Source of the DNA: Polyporus tsugae
Taxonomy: Eukaryota > Basidiomycota > Agaricomycetes > Polyporales > Polyporaceae
DNA length: 64,000 nucleotides
NCBI GenBank assembly: GCA_024305745.1
Contig: JAHRBS010000006.1
Location: 870,501 to 934,500, forward strand
Direction of reading: 5' to 3'
A program made the position numbers and the translations under genes. Every line of letters starts with the position of its first letter. The stretch's first letter is position 1. The notes below the pieces were generated by a model. That model ran no database searches, was not told the origin of the DNA, and saw only the letters and a list, made by a program, of their open reading frames with translations. Positions 1 through 12,326 of the stretch are shown here, one piece after another.

Positions 1-324
1 GCCGTGCGCTAACGCGCGGACGGTCTTGCTATGAGACTACCGTGCGTGTGGCAAATGCACATGCCCAATGACACATGTCCGCAATGGACGGCGGCGGTGG
101 CTATCTCTCGGTGCAGTGAACACAAGTGGGATTCGGTCTGCTCCCTCATAGAGGTTGAGATCCGGAAAACGCGCTTTCTACACAAGGTATTCGTGAAGTG
201 GATGCGGATAATATCTGAACTATTCAATTGAAAGATCATGGGAGCTGGACGACGATGCAGCCTGAGATAAAGACAACATTGTGCCACTACATACCCGAGA
301 AAATCTCAACCGTTCGTCCCCGTC

Positions 325-489
325 AAAAGCTCACCGACCCGCTTCGACGTCTCCATAAGACCCCCCGCAGCTATGCTAGTCCTGAAAGCCAGACCCAATA
401 TCAGCCACGAGCCTTTAACTGCGCAATGTTCGTACTCCGTGCAGGAGAAAATAGAGGACCGCCGCTGTGTTCTTGCTGTGTTCCGCCAT
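325..489 (-). pseudogene. NOSIP-homologue remnant A (N- and C-termini fused)
   Basis: Reading leftward from an ATG at 489, the first ~25 codons match the start of the intact NOSIP homologue at 27.8-29.2 kb (SSIF-C-TEYE against SSIFSYAEYK). They run almost directly into a match to its last exon (AAGGLMETSKR against AAGGLAETSKR). About 1.2 kb, including both zinc-binding regions, is missing between them. Flanking DNA on both sides is also shared with copy B: the stretch at 170-300 matches 10840-10990, and 500-620 matches 11890-12010. The copy therefore arrived by segmental duplication rather than retroposition. No function is expected. Homology is seen directly in the sequence; the deletion is inferred by comparison with copy C. 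Confidence 0.75.
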
Positions 490-1009
490 CCTTCCAGTGA
501 GTCGGCTCTGGAGGGAGCTATATTGAGAAAAGGAGGACAGAGAGAGGGACTCGAGGTGAACAGTGTGGCGGCACGCATAGTCGAAGTAGGCAGTCGCTCG
601 GGAGGACAGACAGAGACAGAGTCACAGAGAGACAGATCGGCGAAGCGCGCACGGAGAAGAAACAAAGAGGGATTCAGGCGCCCGTCGACACCATCTATTC
701 TTACATAAGCGGTCCGCGGCGCTGCTCGCTCCTCATCGATCTCATCGATCATCGCTCCTCGCCCTCTAACCGCTCTACATAGCCCAGCCGATCGTCATCT
801 GCGAACGCTTCCCGTCATGGTTTGCTTCCACATGGTTAGCGTGTACAACATTCTCGAGACGGACTGGGCCCCCGCAATGTTGGTCAAGCCACTCGCAGGC
901 ATCCAATCTCCGAATAGCTACATAGCGTACAGCGCACAAAACGGCTGCGGAGAAACGGAGTTTCGTACATAACACGGTTCTGATCGAGGTCCATCGCCGC
1001 CCGCTCAGC

Positions 1010-1850
1010 GACGGTGAGCGAGCAATGTCTGACATTTTCAATCGGCCCGTGGAAGCCAATCTACATGCTGTCCTCTCCGCCATCACAACCCAGGTGTTGT
1101 GCCAATGGCACGGTCCGTGCCCGCGCCCACCTCGCGACGCGCTGTTTTGCTTGTTGCGTGCCCAGACGAACTCCGCCTGCCCACGTCCTCGCCCAATTTC
1201 CACCTCAGCCAACGCGCAACACGTAGCCACAACGCTTCCAGTAGCGATCACGACTACGATGAGCACCAACAGTGCAGCGGGTCAAAAGCCGCACTGCACG
1301 GCGGCGTGATGAGAATGTTCTGCTACCGCCGCCAACAAGAACGGGAGCAAAGACGAGTGCGGCTAATCAACGGCGGAGCGCGGCCCACGGGGAAATAACG
1401 GGTTGGCACGCCGCTGAGGCTCGGGACCGCCGTCGCAGGTGGAGCGCGACCCCGCCCGAGAGCGAGTCCTGCGGGTCCCATTATGTCTCCCGTGCCTGCC
1501 TCCTTGTCGAACTGCATTCAAATGGCGCTCTTCGTCGACGTGGCGACTGATACTTTGCTTGCGCGGGAGATAGCGTTGTGCTGGTCCGACGTGAAGGGCC
1601 TGACCTTCTCGGCACTCCAGCAGACGCGTTTCACAGCGCGTTCGATCTCGCACCAGCAGAGGAGGCGCGGAGGGTCACCGAGCGTAGTTGGATAGCGGAA
1701 GATGCCTGCACGAAGAGTGGCGATGGAAGTGGGGGGGAAGGCAGAAAGATGACGGGACGAGGCCCGGCGCGCGTGGTCGTGTGACAATGGTCCTGAGCCT
1801 GACGAAGAAGCCGGCGGCAGAAGAGCGAGGGTGACGTGCGTGCTGAGGTC
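1010..1850 (-). pseudogene. Broken copy of gene X (copy A)
   Basis: The minus strand carries, in several frames, the last-exon region of gene X, which is intact at 32.6-34.4 kb. Matches include SHDHARRASSRHLSAF against SHDHTRRASSSHLSAF, then ERAVKRVCWSAE against ERAVERVRWSAE, then a stretch matching the region before the C-terminal membrane helix. Frameshifts and stops separate the pieces and the N-terminal exons are absent. Its left flank (940-1080) is also alignable with the left flank of copy B (13500-13690). Copies A and B therefore share a common duplicated ancestor that had already lost the other exons. Confidence 0.75.
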
Positions 1851-1952
1851 CGAGGGATTCTAACAGGGATTCTCGACCGGTCTAGAGGGAAAACATCAGT
1901 TGAACAACACCGAGGAAGCAATGCACCAAAAAATGCAAAAGAAGGCACGTAC

Positions 1953-3140
1953 CTAACACGTATGCCCGGTAGCGACAACCAAGCCTTTCGCTACTGAAGC
2001 CGCCGCACCCACGATATCCACCGTCCCCTCGCGGAGTTGCTCGCGACGGACTCGCGGATACGCTTGAACGCGCAGGTGGACTGCCATGTTGTTGACCGTC
2101 TCGAGCACAAGCGCATCATCTCCCGGGCCGCAGCAGTACAAGTACACGTCGTTCTTCCGGCGTGCGTAGATCTCGGGGCTGGCAGTGTTCGACTCGGAGG
2201 CAACGTCGGGCGGGCGGGAGGAAGTTTCGGTGAAAAGGACGTGCGGGCGATCGCCGTGCCTTCTTTCAGGAGGATCGTGGGGCTGTGCGCACGAGTGCTA
2301 GCGATGGAGGAGCTAGAGGGACGATGCGCCCCCGATGCGGATGATGTGCGTAGCGGGCAGCATCCGTGGTCCATTGGCAGCATTGGAGCTGGAGCCGAAG
2401 GGCGTTTACGTGACTCCGGTGACACGCTGACTCCAGCCCTTGGACTTGTCGACGTTAATCCCGGTGACCCTACCGAAGACGTATTTGAGTTCCTTCTCCG
2501 TCGCAAATCATGCCAGTCGTGAAGAGGAATGCATGCACCTGCGCTGTCGCGCCGAACGGGGCCACGGGCAAGTAGGACTCGGTGAGGGAGGCCCCGAACA
2601 GCCATGCGCATTCTTCGAGTTTTCCGGCGCGTCCAGCCCCAAAGTCTTCTCCACGCTCTTCCGCTTCCCGCCTGTGCCTACCGCGATACCACCACCAGAG
2701 TCCACGAGCGACTCACCGTGCCCCTCCCAGCTCCCGCAGTCGACCATATGCCATCCCCAGCGCTGCTCGACGTTGTGTTCCGTGGCTGGGAGGACGTGCG
2801 CAGAGAAGGAGACGTTGACGAGCTCTTTGGGGTAGGCTCACTTCGCGATAAGTCCGCCCGTCTCGCCAGACGTGCCCTGCACCACGCGGGATTTTGATGT
2901 TTCTATGAGGGTGACTACTGGATGAGGATGCATAGCGCATGTGGTTTGCGAGATACAACGCCGTCGTGCGGCAGATGATGATGATGCTCTTGACACTGGC
3001 AGAGCTTGAGACCTTGAGGGCGGAGACTCTGACTCTGTCGTCACAATGGTTGGTGGCTGGATGCAGTCATGGGGAGAATTACTTACAGCGATTATTTCAT
3101 TCAGTGAGCTTGTGTGTCGCGATACGAGCAAGTACGGAGT
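1953..3140 (-). pseudogene. FAD-dependent oxidoreductase (DAO family, TDA3-like) pseudogene
   Basis: The minus strand reads, in order, SRVVQGTSGETGGLIAK, then AYPKELVNVSF, RWGWHMVDCGSWEGHGE, SPEIYARRKNDVY, GPGDD and AKGLVVATGHTC. These are landmarks of the fungal FAD/DAO oxidoreductases related to yeast Tda3: substrate-side GTSGKAGG, the AYP block, YARP..VY.CGPGDD, and the C-terminal ATGHTCWG. A TGA at 2838-2840 stands where the family has Trp (K-W-AYP). The middle third (2150-2500) is out of frame, and the protein stops immediately after GHTC, losing the conserved tail. The N-terminal dinucleotide-binding GxGxxG is not visible. The enzyme would be a flavin oxidoreductase of unknown substrate; this copy is dead. 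Family assignment is from remembered motifs and a profile search would settle it. Confidence 0.65.
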
Positions 3141-4179
3141 AGGAGAACCGTGGCAATGGGCGCAGTCAACGTTAAACTGGAGCTACCATCCGGGCTGATA
3201 AGTCCGGTCCGGCTCTTCCGTTCCAGCCAGGAGCCGCCCTGCATGGAAGACCGCTCAATACACCTTCCTTTCCTCAGGAGGGCGTATCCAACATCCCGGT
3301 CGTTTCCACTCAGCTATCCTCGCTCACGGGCTTCCTTCAAGTTCTCTGCCCCTCTATTCCCCCTCGCGTCGCGGTACGACCATCTCGAACGTCTTCGCGA
3401 ATCCTGCTAACGCCATCTGTGCATAGACAGCAGCGCAAGGGGAGAAAATAGGTGGACCGGCGACGGCTGAGCTGGAGCATACAGCCTTCCTCGGTGGAAA
3501 CGTAGCTTCTCCGTCGTTGATACGTCAACGCGATAGCGACATATCACCCTAGCCCGTTCGCGGAGGGAAGTCGCATCATGTTCGACGACGACGCCGATAT
3601 ATGCAGAAGCTCGAGCGGGGACTGCGAGGAGAGCGCGCAGAACGCAGTGAGGTCGCAGCATTGCTTGCAGAACGGCGCGGAAAGCGGTGGGAGCCAGCAG
3701 GGACGGGACGGTATGAGCCGTGTGCGGGGTTCGTATGAAGAGAGCGTCGAGAGTTGGAGATGGGAATCCAGGGATCGCGCCGATGCAGAGAGCGTTGCTG
3801 TCGAGCGAAATTGTTTGCGAAGACCCCATGAACGGTGAGTAGTGTTTATGATTTGCCTTTGACTCTAGGTTTGGAAGCTTGAAGAGCGATCGAGTCGTGG
3901 ACCTTCCGAGCGCACCAATGCCGTTGTCGCCGTACCGCAAAAACATGCGATGTCGAGCATGCCGAACAGCGAGTACAGTCCGTCGTTGAACTGCGTCATT
4001 ACCGGTCAAGAAGCTTGGGGTAGGTCTTCGCAACCCTTTCGACGATGTTCGTCGGCGTCCCTACCGACTCCAGCGATCCGACAGGAAGACCACGTAGCGC
4101 CCGGAAAGGCGTACTGACCGCCTAGAGCATCCATTCCGCGTGAACGATCGACTCTAGAGCTCGACGGACAGGTCGCCTT
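3141..4179. other. Gap with no recognised gene
   Basis: The only long open frame is on the minus strand (4033 to 3407, ~208 codons, including alternative starts). Its product has no motif I recognise and is rich in Arg, Ala and Ser. It may be another decayed gene, but I see neither a convincing start nor splice sites. Confidence 0.4.
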
Positions 4180-5435
4180 CGATCCGGACGTCTGCGGGGA
4201 AAGCACAGCAGACTTTGTGTTGCTGAACCAGGGATACAGGGAGTCCATGGCCACACATTCCATCTGCTCGTTCTAGCGGAACGGCTCGGGTCGATCCAGC
4301 AGGGGAAGGCGTCAGAGGCGACGTCATACGCGCCCCGACCGTCTATGATACATCCAGTTTGGTATCCCAGATGGATGGTAGGCGAGAATGGCGGCGCAAC
4401 GATGGAGAACGCGCTCGGATGCGCTGTGCCAGGGGAGGGGAAGGCTCGTCCGGTGGATGGATCGACTAGTCATCGAGGATCCATGCTTCGCGGATCTTCC
4501 TAGCCTCTTTCCACGGCTTGAGGGCCCTGGAGATGCGAGGATAACGTGCAACTCCAGGATCTTCTGGCGATCCATGCGATCGACGAAACCCCACTTCCAT
4601 GCCGAATAGCCGCATCGTCGAGCCATCGTGTAGTATCCTTCAGCCACAGCCTGGATGCGTCAAATATCGCAGGACGTACTCGAGACGATTAAGTACGTCC
4701 AGCGATGCACCCCCGTGGAGAAGCTCCCATGTACGGGAGATGAGTCGTGGACCTAGGGGATATCGCCACGATGGATGGGCATCGCATACGTATCACCCTC
4801 CAATGTTAGCAACGTCAATGCCTGCCCATGACATGAGCGGCCCACGCACCTCTGTCAACGACCATACATCCCAACTGTCGTAGTCGAGAGCCGCGCATGA
4901 GAGTGATGAGCTCCAAATTCTTCTTGACGAGATCTTCAAAACATCAAGGACGACCTGCGACCGGAAACACCGTGGTCAGTCCAAGTTATGTGGGAGTACA
5001 GGCATTAGAACGCACGGATCTCCGACACCCTTGAGAACTGGGTGAACGTACGGATTGACGGCAACCTGCAAAGCAGCGTGCACGACAACACATGTCGCAT
5101 ACATGGTCTACGAACAGTACGCGACGCCTTGTTGCGGGATCGCGGCAGGAGGGAAGACTCCGTCAACTGGAGTGCCTGTAACGCGTATACGGCAAGCAGT
5201 TAGTACTCAGAACCTCGATGCTGACGCAGGAAAAGTGGAATGGAGACTCAAAGGGTACAAGCGGCTTCGACAAACAGCACACACCTCGTCCATCTGAGAT
5301 GTATTCCACGAAGAATATGCCGGCCCATTCAGGTATAGCGCGGTGTGTTGTGTGCTACGGAGCGTTGGCTAGCGTTGACCTTGTTGATGTTGAGTTTGAC
5401 GACTCTGAGGCAGATGATGCGGAGTGATACGGAGT
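4180..5435 (-). repeat. Duplicated segment E, copy a (unidentified decayed gene)
   Basis: This segment aligns along its length with 17235-18475 in the same orientation. Shared blocks include the one around 4400 (cgcaacgatgg..aacgcgctc), CCATGCTT(C/G)..GATCTTCCTAGC near 4490, GTAACGCGTATACGG near 5180, GACGCAGGAAAAG near 5222 and TTCAGGTATAGCGCGGTG near 5330. The minus strand has scattered coding-like stretches with plausible splice sites but no continuous frame, so it looks like a decayed multi-exon gene. I do not recognise the protein. In both copies it lies between a gene X remnant and a HET gene, consistent with one ancestral multi-gene unit. Confidence 0.6.
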
Positions 5436-6929
5436 GAGGAGATAGCTACGCGGACGAGCAAAGGGGGAGCATATGATGAGATGAAAGAGGACTTCAAAGT
5501 TGAAGTCTGCTGAGAGAGAGATTCGCCGCACTGAAGGAAGACAAGACAGAGTGGACTCGGCTCAGGTCGGTGCTGCGTTGTGCCGCAAGTGCGGCCGAAA
5601 GATAAAGATGTGTACGGGCGCTAAGATCGGTCTGTCCTCTCCTGGGCCCCAGCTGCGTGACTGCATGCACGTTTCCGTTTGTCTTTGCCCTGAGAGCTGC
5701 TTCACGAATAGTTGACGAGTCTGGTCCAGGTCTATGTACTGAAGTCTCTTTAGGTCTACATCTTTCGGTTTCTCCACTGGTAGCCCAGACAGCCTGCCAA
5801 GAGCGTCGGAGCGAGCAGCGAGCACTGGCAGCGGCAAGGAACGACTCAGACTGGAAACGGGGTTCCAGCTTTGGAAAGACAAACGTGGTGAGTAATATAA
5901 TTTACATGCACACACCGAGTCTCACTGGCCGTCCTCCTCCCTATGAACTTTCTTCCAGCTGATCAGAGCCGAGAAATAACTACCTTGCAACAGATATCGA
6001 TACGGTGACTACCACCTCCGCGATGAACGAACCCTATCCTACTGGCCCTCGGGTGCTCGAAGTCTCTTGTCCTTAAATTTCCCCTTCAGCTCACCCCCTT
6101 CTGTCCTCTTCGCTACCGCGCCACCTCCGTCTATGTTCTCAGATCGGGCCTGTCCCAGTCTTCGTACCAAAACCAACATCGAATACTAGGTCTGGGCACT
6201 AGCAGACCAGCGCATATATGTCCCTGTCCAAAGCTCGCCACCTTCGCACCTTGTCCTGTTATTGTCTATCCGTCTCTAAGGCTTGCGAGATAAACCAAGA
6301 ACGTCGGTATTCGCATACATTTAATTGACAACTACCCTGCTCACGCAGTTCACAGCTCAAAACTCGACTGGCTGTGAATCGTCGAACCTTAGGTCACTCG
6401 TTCAACGTTCTCATGATCAAAGTGGTTCCCGACGGTGAAGTGGTTGTGTACGGTGAGAACCGCGGATGAAGGTGCGACAAATTTCCGTCCAAGCCAACAC
6501 GATCACCAACATACAAAACAGGGTACATGCGTTCGAAATAGCCACGACGAGAACTTGGTCCACAGCACATAGTTTCAGAATAGCCCGAAGCAAGGTCCGT
6601 CACCGAGACAGTGGCCGTGAATGATAGAAGATACGAGTCGGAAACAACAACTCCACTCCGTCCACAAGCAGCGGCGCCGGCTACTCAACCTCGTCGCCTG
6701 CACCCGCTCCCTCCACCTGAGCATCCTCTACACCCGGTGAGGGTAACGCGACTGGTGCGACAACACCAGAGTGCGCAACGTCCTGATTGTCGACTTCGCC
6801 CGCCGCCGTCTCCTGCATGTCCACATCGTCACCAGCATCATCCTCGCCATTCCTGCTGTGCGTGCTTCCGTGGGCAGATCCAAGGGCTTCGTGCAACGTC
6901 GTTCGCGAGAGCAGTGATGGGGAAATGAC
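5436..6929. other. Gap with no recognised gene
   Basis: Only short overlapping frames on both strands. The stretch next to HET1 (6610-6930) is continuous with the broken 3' end of that pseudogene. Nothing else is supported. Confidence 0.4.
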
Positions 6930-9900
6930 CTCGACCGTGGGGCAGTACTCAGAAAGCCATACGAGGTGGAAGCCGAGGCGCAAAGTCAGCTCAAGACCGG
7001 TTGGGAGTGCGAGCTTGACATCCTTCTGTGGCAGGTCCTAATGCCAGCCTTCAGGTATCATCTGGCTCCACTAATTGTGCGTTTTCGGTTTCCGTGCGTC
7101 CCAATCCACGATCTGGCCGCCGGGCCGAGTGGCAGGTTCAGCATCATCCCAGGAGCTTTGCAACGACAAGGTCGTGACACAAGCCCGGAATGTCAACCCC
7201 TGCTTCCCATCCGAGCCTGTGGATAGATCGTAGGAGTACTCGATGTCGATCGTGAGGTTGGCGTCGGAGAGGGTGAGGTGGTAGGGATCAGGGTGGCCTT
7301 CGTTTGGCCCTTTGAAGTGGACGTCGTATCCATGCGCCTGCAACGCACGCTTGACATATCAGGGAGCGTCAAGATAATACGACTATGGGGATTACACAGC
7401 GGGTAGTACCTCAGGGGGACGGCGGTCAGTAGGTTCAACTCGGGAGCAGGAACCTCCGTCATGTTCAACAATATCGACCACCAAGTAGTATTCAGATTTC
7501 CATGCTAAGTCCAAGCCGAGGCAGAGTGTCAGGGAGTCGCCAGCCGGTGCAGTCAGGCCTATCTGCTTCCTCTCTTGGCACCACCGCCATCCTGCGACCG
7601 TGCTAGCATAATCCCACCAAAGTGCGATGTATGGACCGTCCTCGTACCCCTCGGAGTTGTGCCTAGCGCCAGAAGGCAACTCCACCGTGACAGTGGTGAC
7701 ACGGGCGACAACTACGAGTACTTGCCGTCCCATCATGGCTTCACGGAGCATATGAAAATACTTGATGGAGATCGCGAATCCTGAGTCGACGTTTGAAATG
7801 ATGAGGGAGAGCGAATGGGAGTTGCGCGTGTTTGGGTCGGGTCCTTCGAGATGGACGGAGTACCCTTGTGCCTCTAGCACCCTCCTGATTGATCCCAGCA
7901 TAGTGAACTCAAGTCTGTGTGTGGCCCCAGTATGACACGGTCGAGCAGGCCCTCCGAAACAGCCTGAGCTCGCGTGGACAATTGGTCGGTAGGACTCAAA
8001 ACGTTGGTCGCGACCTCAACATGGGTGTGGAAATGAGCCGGTGCCAGTGTGGCAATGCCTAGCCCGAGTCGCAATGTCGTCTCGTCTCCTGATTGTGTGA
8101 CCAAGTGTATGGTCCTCAGCGGAAGAGTCGTAGCCCATGGTTCACGAACCCAGATGGCAGAAGTGTAGGGCGGGGTACGCTGAAGGGCATCCCTCCGAGT
8201 CTGGACATCCTCGTCTGAATTGGGCGCCCCGCGGCGGGAGAGGATCCAGATATGTGCCTCGATCACCATCCACTTGTTGTGATCCATGTGACCGGGAAAG
8301 TGTATCATTAGTATGTGTCGATATTGAATGTGTATGTTCAATGACGTGTTGGAGAGTGTAAGGAAAGAAGAATCCTGAGGGCGGTCTTCAGTAGGGCGGA
8401 GGTCTGAGATGGTGTACCCGTACAGCTGGAGGGCATCTCGGGCCCAGGTGGAGAGGGATATTGTTGACATCAATGTAGTGGCATGCTCATATGGTGGTGG
8501 CCGTTTGGACATGGATAGTTTCGGATGAGGAAGATAGACCATCTTGGGCTTCAGCGCCAGGTTTTGGGTGCTCACAAGGTCACCTAACGAGATGGTGAAG
8601 ATGACTGACTCATAGTAGCTTCGATCCCCGTTGGACACTTTCTTGTAAGAGATCCTACCCGATGCATGTAGCAACTCATCATTGGATTTTGTACAGGTCA
8701 CGGAGCATAGTTTGCCGAGGAGTTGTCGATCATTGCCAGCGTGTTGTGCACCGAGGAGAACAAGGTACCATGGACTTGAATCCACGACACGATCACCTGA
8801 GTTGCCAGCTTTCACCGCAATGGAGAGGCTTGGATTGAAAGCCTGCAGGTGGATGAAGGAGAGTCGTGTGCGAATGCCATGGGGAGTGGGGGTGTACTCT
8901 TCTAGTTCAACAGGGAGCCCTAGGGACTCGATGTCCTCTTGAGACAGTCCGTTAATCTTGCCTTCAAGTGAGGCGAAGGGACGAGGAGATGATGCAACAG
9001 GTGATCCAACTCCACGACAAACGTAGATAGTGGTGGACTCCCGGGGAATGGGCACACACTCGCCCCAAGCAAACAGGGTACGGTCAGGGATTCGTCGTAG
9101 AATCTCCTCCTGTAGCCGCCGGAAGGCGTACTCGCCCTCTCCATACAGCGCAGGCATCGTGATCCCGAACATCCCCAGCAACGAGTAGGCCACATCCTCG
9201 ACCCGAGTCGCCTCGCGTCTAGATGCCCACCGCATCCGCTCGGCAACGCACTCGTCGGCCAACGCCTTCCTATGCGTCAAGACGTCGCGGTCGATATACG
9301 TGATCTCCTCGATGAGATCCGCCAACGCGTCCTTCGTCCCGAGACCCTTCCAGTCCCGCGAGAGGAAGACGACCGTACAGGGCGCGATGAGCTCTTGGAG
9401 TGTCCATGCGCGCATGAACCATCGGCTCTTCCGGAAGCTAGAGCCATTCGCTCTCACGTCCTCATGGGAGAGAACGTCCGAGAGGAAGGCATAGCAGATC
9501 TGCGCGGCACGGTACCAATCGAACATCGAGTTGATGGCCTCCGACAACTCGGAGCTGCTGGTCTTGTCGATGCAGGAGGAGTCGATCCAGATGTAGCGGT
9601 AGCCATCGTTGCGGGCGATCTCGCACGCCTTCCAGACCTTCTCAGAGAGCCCAGAGTCAGGGTCCCAGATGGAGCGGTGAGTGTGGGATGGACGTTTGCG
9701 GAAGAATGATGTGCGGATATGACTGATCCAACGACGGGTACCAGGAAGGACGGTGGCTCGGGGGTTATCTGTCCCCCACGAATGCGGCAGAGGGATAAGT
9801 CAAGCCCACGCGTATAAGACAATGAATCAACTCGTCAGCAACAACACGATTATACGATGCAACACAGATTGCTTACTGGCTACTATGTGCAAAGGTACGG

Positions 9901-10108
9901 AGGTTGTAGCATGTGAAGGATGGCCAAAGGCAGGAGGGACGGATGAATGGCGCGCACCGACGCCATATCTCTCCTGTATCTCCACGACATCCTGGTATGA
10001 TTGCTCCCCGTTGTGATCCCAGGTATGGGATAGGATGGCATACAAGGGGGCCGTCGACAAGTCGGTAAATTCGGCGAACTTCCCAGTCTCCGTATCGATC
10101 AAGCGCAT
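6930..10108 (-). pseudogene. HET-domain protein HET1 (pseudogene of the HET2 type)
   Basis: The ATG at 10108 opens a reading (RLIDTETGKF, YAILSHTW) that aligns with HET2 at 23.8-26.9 kb along nearly its whole length. The long central frame (about 9620 to 7900) holds YIWIDSSCIDK, AWTLQELIAP and AYSLLGMFGITMPALYGEG, the signature blocks of a HET domain, and then the repeat-module region. Frame breaks against HET2 occur around 9820, near 7905, and at two points between 7440 and 7345. Two in-frame TAG codons follow near 7067 and 7032, in the segment matching HET2 ..DWDARHP..GWHW. The 5' flank (10110-10240) is also alignable with the HET2 5' flank. HET proteins take part in fungal incompatibility and cell death; this copy cannot make the full protein. 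It could still produce a HET-domain-only product if transcribed. Confidence 0.88.
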
Positions 10109-10839
10109 CACTGAGGAGATCTGGCGGGTGTCGACGTATTCAGCATGGGCTGATGTAGGAACACAGACAGCACCCACCGTGATGGAGAGATACGCAGAGT
10201 TGAATTGCAACGGTGGCCTTGGAGGATTCCGAGTTGGGGGGAGAATATTCAGGGTGACGGAGTAGCTGGGAGAACGAGGGAAGGGGCAGCATAGTACGGG
10301 GAAGGGGAGCCACTGCGACCTGCACAGGATCGCGTGGCGGGTGTAAAAGGGCCCCCAAGTTGATGGAAACACAGGCGGCACGGCGGTTGTCGGAGGAATC
10401 CTGATTCTGACTTTGGCACTTCTTCGGGACGGCACCTTCTGATATATCGACCTGCCATCTCTGCCACATAGGGCGCCACAGCGTCGGCGGTTCCGTGTAT
10501 TAGCAGATACGAATGGTACATGTATAACCATAAACGACCCGCAGGCCGTCACCTTGGGTCTAGGCCCCATGTTGATACAGGGTCACAACGGGTCCGTGGT
10601 ACGTGCAAACACGCAATGTATGGCGGTTACAACCATCCTTCTGCACCGGAATAGAAGCATGTCACCCTGCATGAACATCGAACAGTTAGCATGCTGGTCC
10701 GAGACTGGGACGCTGCGAAGGGACTGAGCATATGCAGGTAGGCTGCGACAACCCAACAAACCGGAAGGCGTCGCCCCACGTGCGGTGCCATACAGTGACC
10801 ACAATTATGATTCGACTGGGTGGCTGCGGTCGAGATTCA

Positions 10840-11104
10840 AAGAACGCGCTTGCTACAGAAGACATTCGCGAAGCGCATGCTCGTGTCTGCAAGGCGGGCA
10901 ATACCTGAAACATTCAATCAAAAGATTACAGGAGCTTGACGACGATGCAAAGAGGATGGACAATGACCAAGGCAGTAGTTGAGTTGACTCCAGTGCCTGA
11001 AGACGCCGTCCATGTCGATACCCCTATTGCAACTACATACATAACCCGACAAGATCTTATGGTTCGTCCTGTCGAAGGCTCACTGCACCAAAGACACTCG
11101 CTTT
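10840..11104. repeat. Conserved flank 3' of NOSIP copies (B)
   Basis: This stretch aligns with 170-330 in unit A and 27530-27790 in unit C, always next to the NOSIP 3' end. On the plus strand it has a coding look in two of the copies (KRLQELDDDAKRMDND here, KILRELVDNADKMEND in C). It may be the last exon of a lost convergent gene. No gene can be assigned. Confidence 0.5.
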
Positions 11105-11896
11105 GACGTCTCCGCAAGGCCCCGCGTAGCATATTCCGGCCCTGAAATTTGAAAGCCAGACCCAATATCAGCGACAAGTCGTTAACTGCTCAACCACGAA
11201 TGACAATCCGCACCTCCCAGCTTCACGTCACACTGCTACTGCGTGGGCGTCGCGAGTACGCGTCTTGCACGCAACGCGTCCTCACTATCCACAGACACTG
11301 GCAGTTCGAAGACACAAGGCCGCAGCCAAATGCATACGTGAGCGAGTGCGCAGGTCCACCCGACTCTCCTGCCCGCGCTCGACCGCTCGGAGTGCAGTTC
11401 TCCATCCTCGCGCATGAGCGTCTTCGCCACGCTCGTGTCAAAGTCGGACTTGCGTGTTGGTCTTGCGACGGCTTGCAGAGAGTCTGAGGCGCACCTTCCG
11501 AAGAGAGCCTGGCTGGCTTTGGTATGTGTTATTGAGCCTCATCCGCTCCGATCTACAGCTTCAAGGCAGATCTTCTGTCTCTGGATGTCACTGATTCGCG
11601 TATCAGTTCTACGTTGTTCATGGCATGTGACCAATTTGGCCCAGAAATAGAGAGTTTTGCGACGCACCTGAGTCTGACACAACGTCCTCGCGAGCAATGA
11701 CGGTTGCAGGCAGGCGGGAGACACGTTGAAGCGATGCATCGAGTCGTAGACCTTAATGTTGCTCAGCCCGCACGTTCTTGAATAGCACACAACACAACAG
11801 AAAAGTATACGCACTTCGTGCCGTGGCCTGTCTCCTTGTACTCGGCGTTGGAGAAGAGAGGAGAGGCGGTGCAGTGTTCTGGCCGTGTTTTGCCAT
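11105..11896 (-). pseudogene. NOSIP-homologue remnant B
   Basis: From an ATG at 11896 the minus strand matches NOSIP exon 1 (MAKHGQNTA.., then AEYKETGHGTK). It then gives a frame-broken exon 2 start (SMHRF), exon 3 (SDIQRQKICLEA against SDIKRQKVRLEA), and finally a decayed version of the exons holding the second zinc-binding region and the C-terminal tail (11105-11330). Exons 4-5 and most of the first zinc-binding region are gone. It lies directly upstream, on the same strand, of HET1, as NOSIP-C does for HET2. No function is expected. Confidence 0.75.
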
Positions 11897-12000
11897 CCGA
11901 TTGGCTTTGGAAGAAGGTAAATTGAAGAAAATAGGACGAAAGGGCTTGAGATGCACGGTGTGGCGACGCGCGTGGACGGCCACAAGTAGGCAGCTGGAGG

Positions 12001-12025
12001 AGAGAGAGAAAGAGAGAGAGAGAGA
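12001..12025. repeat. AG-rich microsatellite
   Basis: Purine-only (AG)n tract with two interruptions, in the duplicated flank of NOSIP-B. Confidence 0.8.
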
Positions 12026-12326
12026 TGAATTTAGTTTGTGCCGTCGCGGGAGGGAAGAGGATAGACACCCATGGTTGCAGTGTCATTCTGGCTGTGGGTA
12101 CTTACCGTCTCCTCCTTTCTCTCTCAATGTCATCGCATTCGTCTTTGAAACTATACTCTCGATCGAGTTTGACTAGCAATTGTCATGGGCCTCCACCTCA
12201 ATCCTCCTCTGTTCATCGACTCTGGAGACCGAGTTATTGTACTAGTAGACTTGCAATCTAGTGCGTCACCCTCCCGCCGTCGTCCCCATCTCCTTCCTCT
12301 GGTCCGATCTCTCAGTTCCTCCTTGA

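Noticed and set aside
1991..2611. 206-codon minus-strand frame as a separate gene
   Set aside because: It is an out-of-frame reading of the TDA3-like pseudogene; Arg/Ser/Pro-rich shadow composition.
6930..10108. HET1 as an intron-containing functional gene
   Set aside because: HET2 is one uninterrupted exon over the same region, and the breaks in HET1 include plain TAG codons within conserved text.
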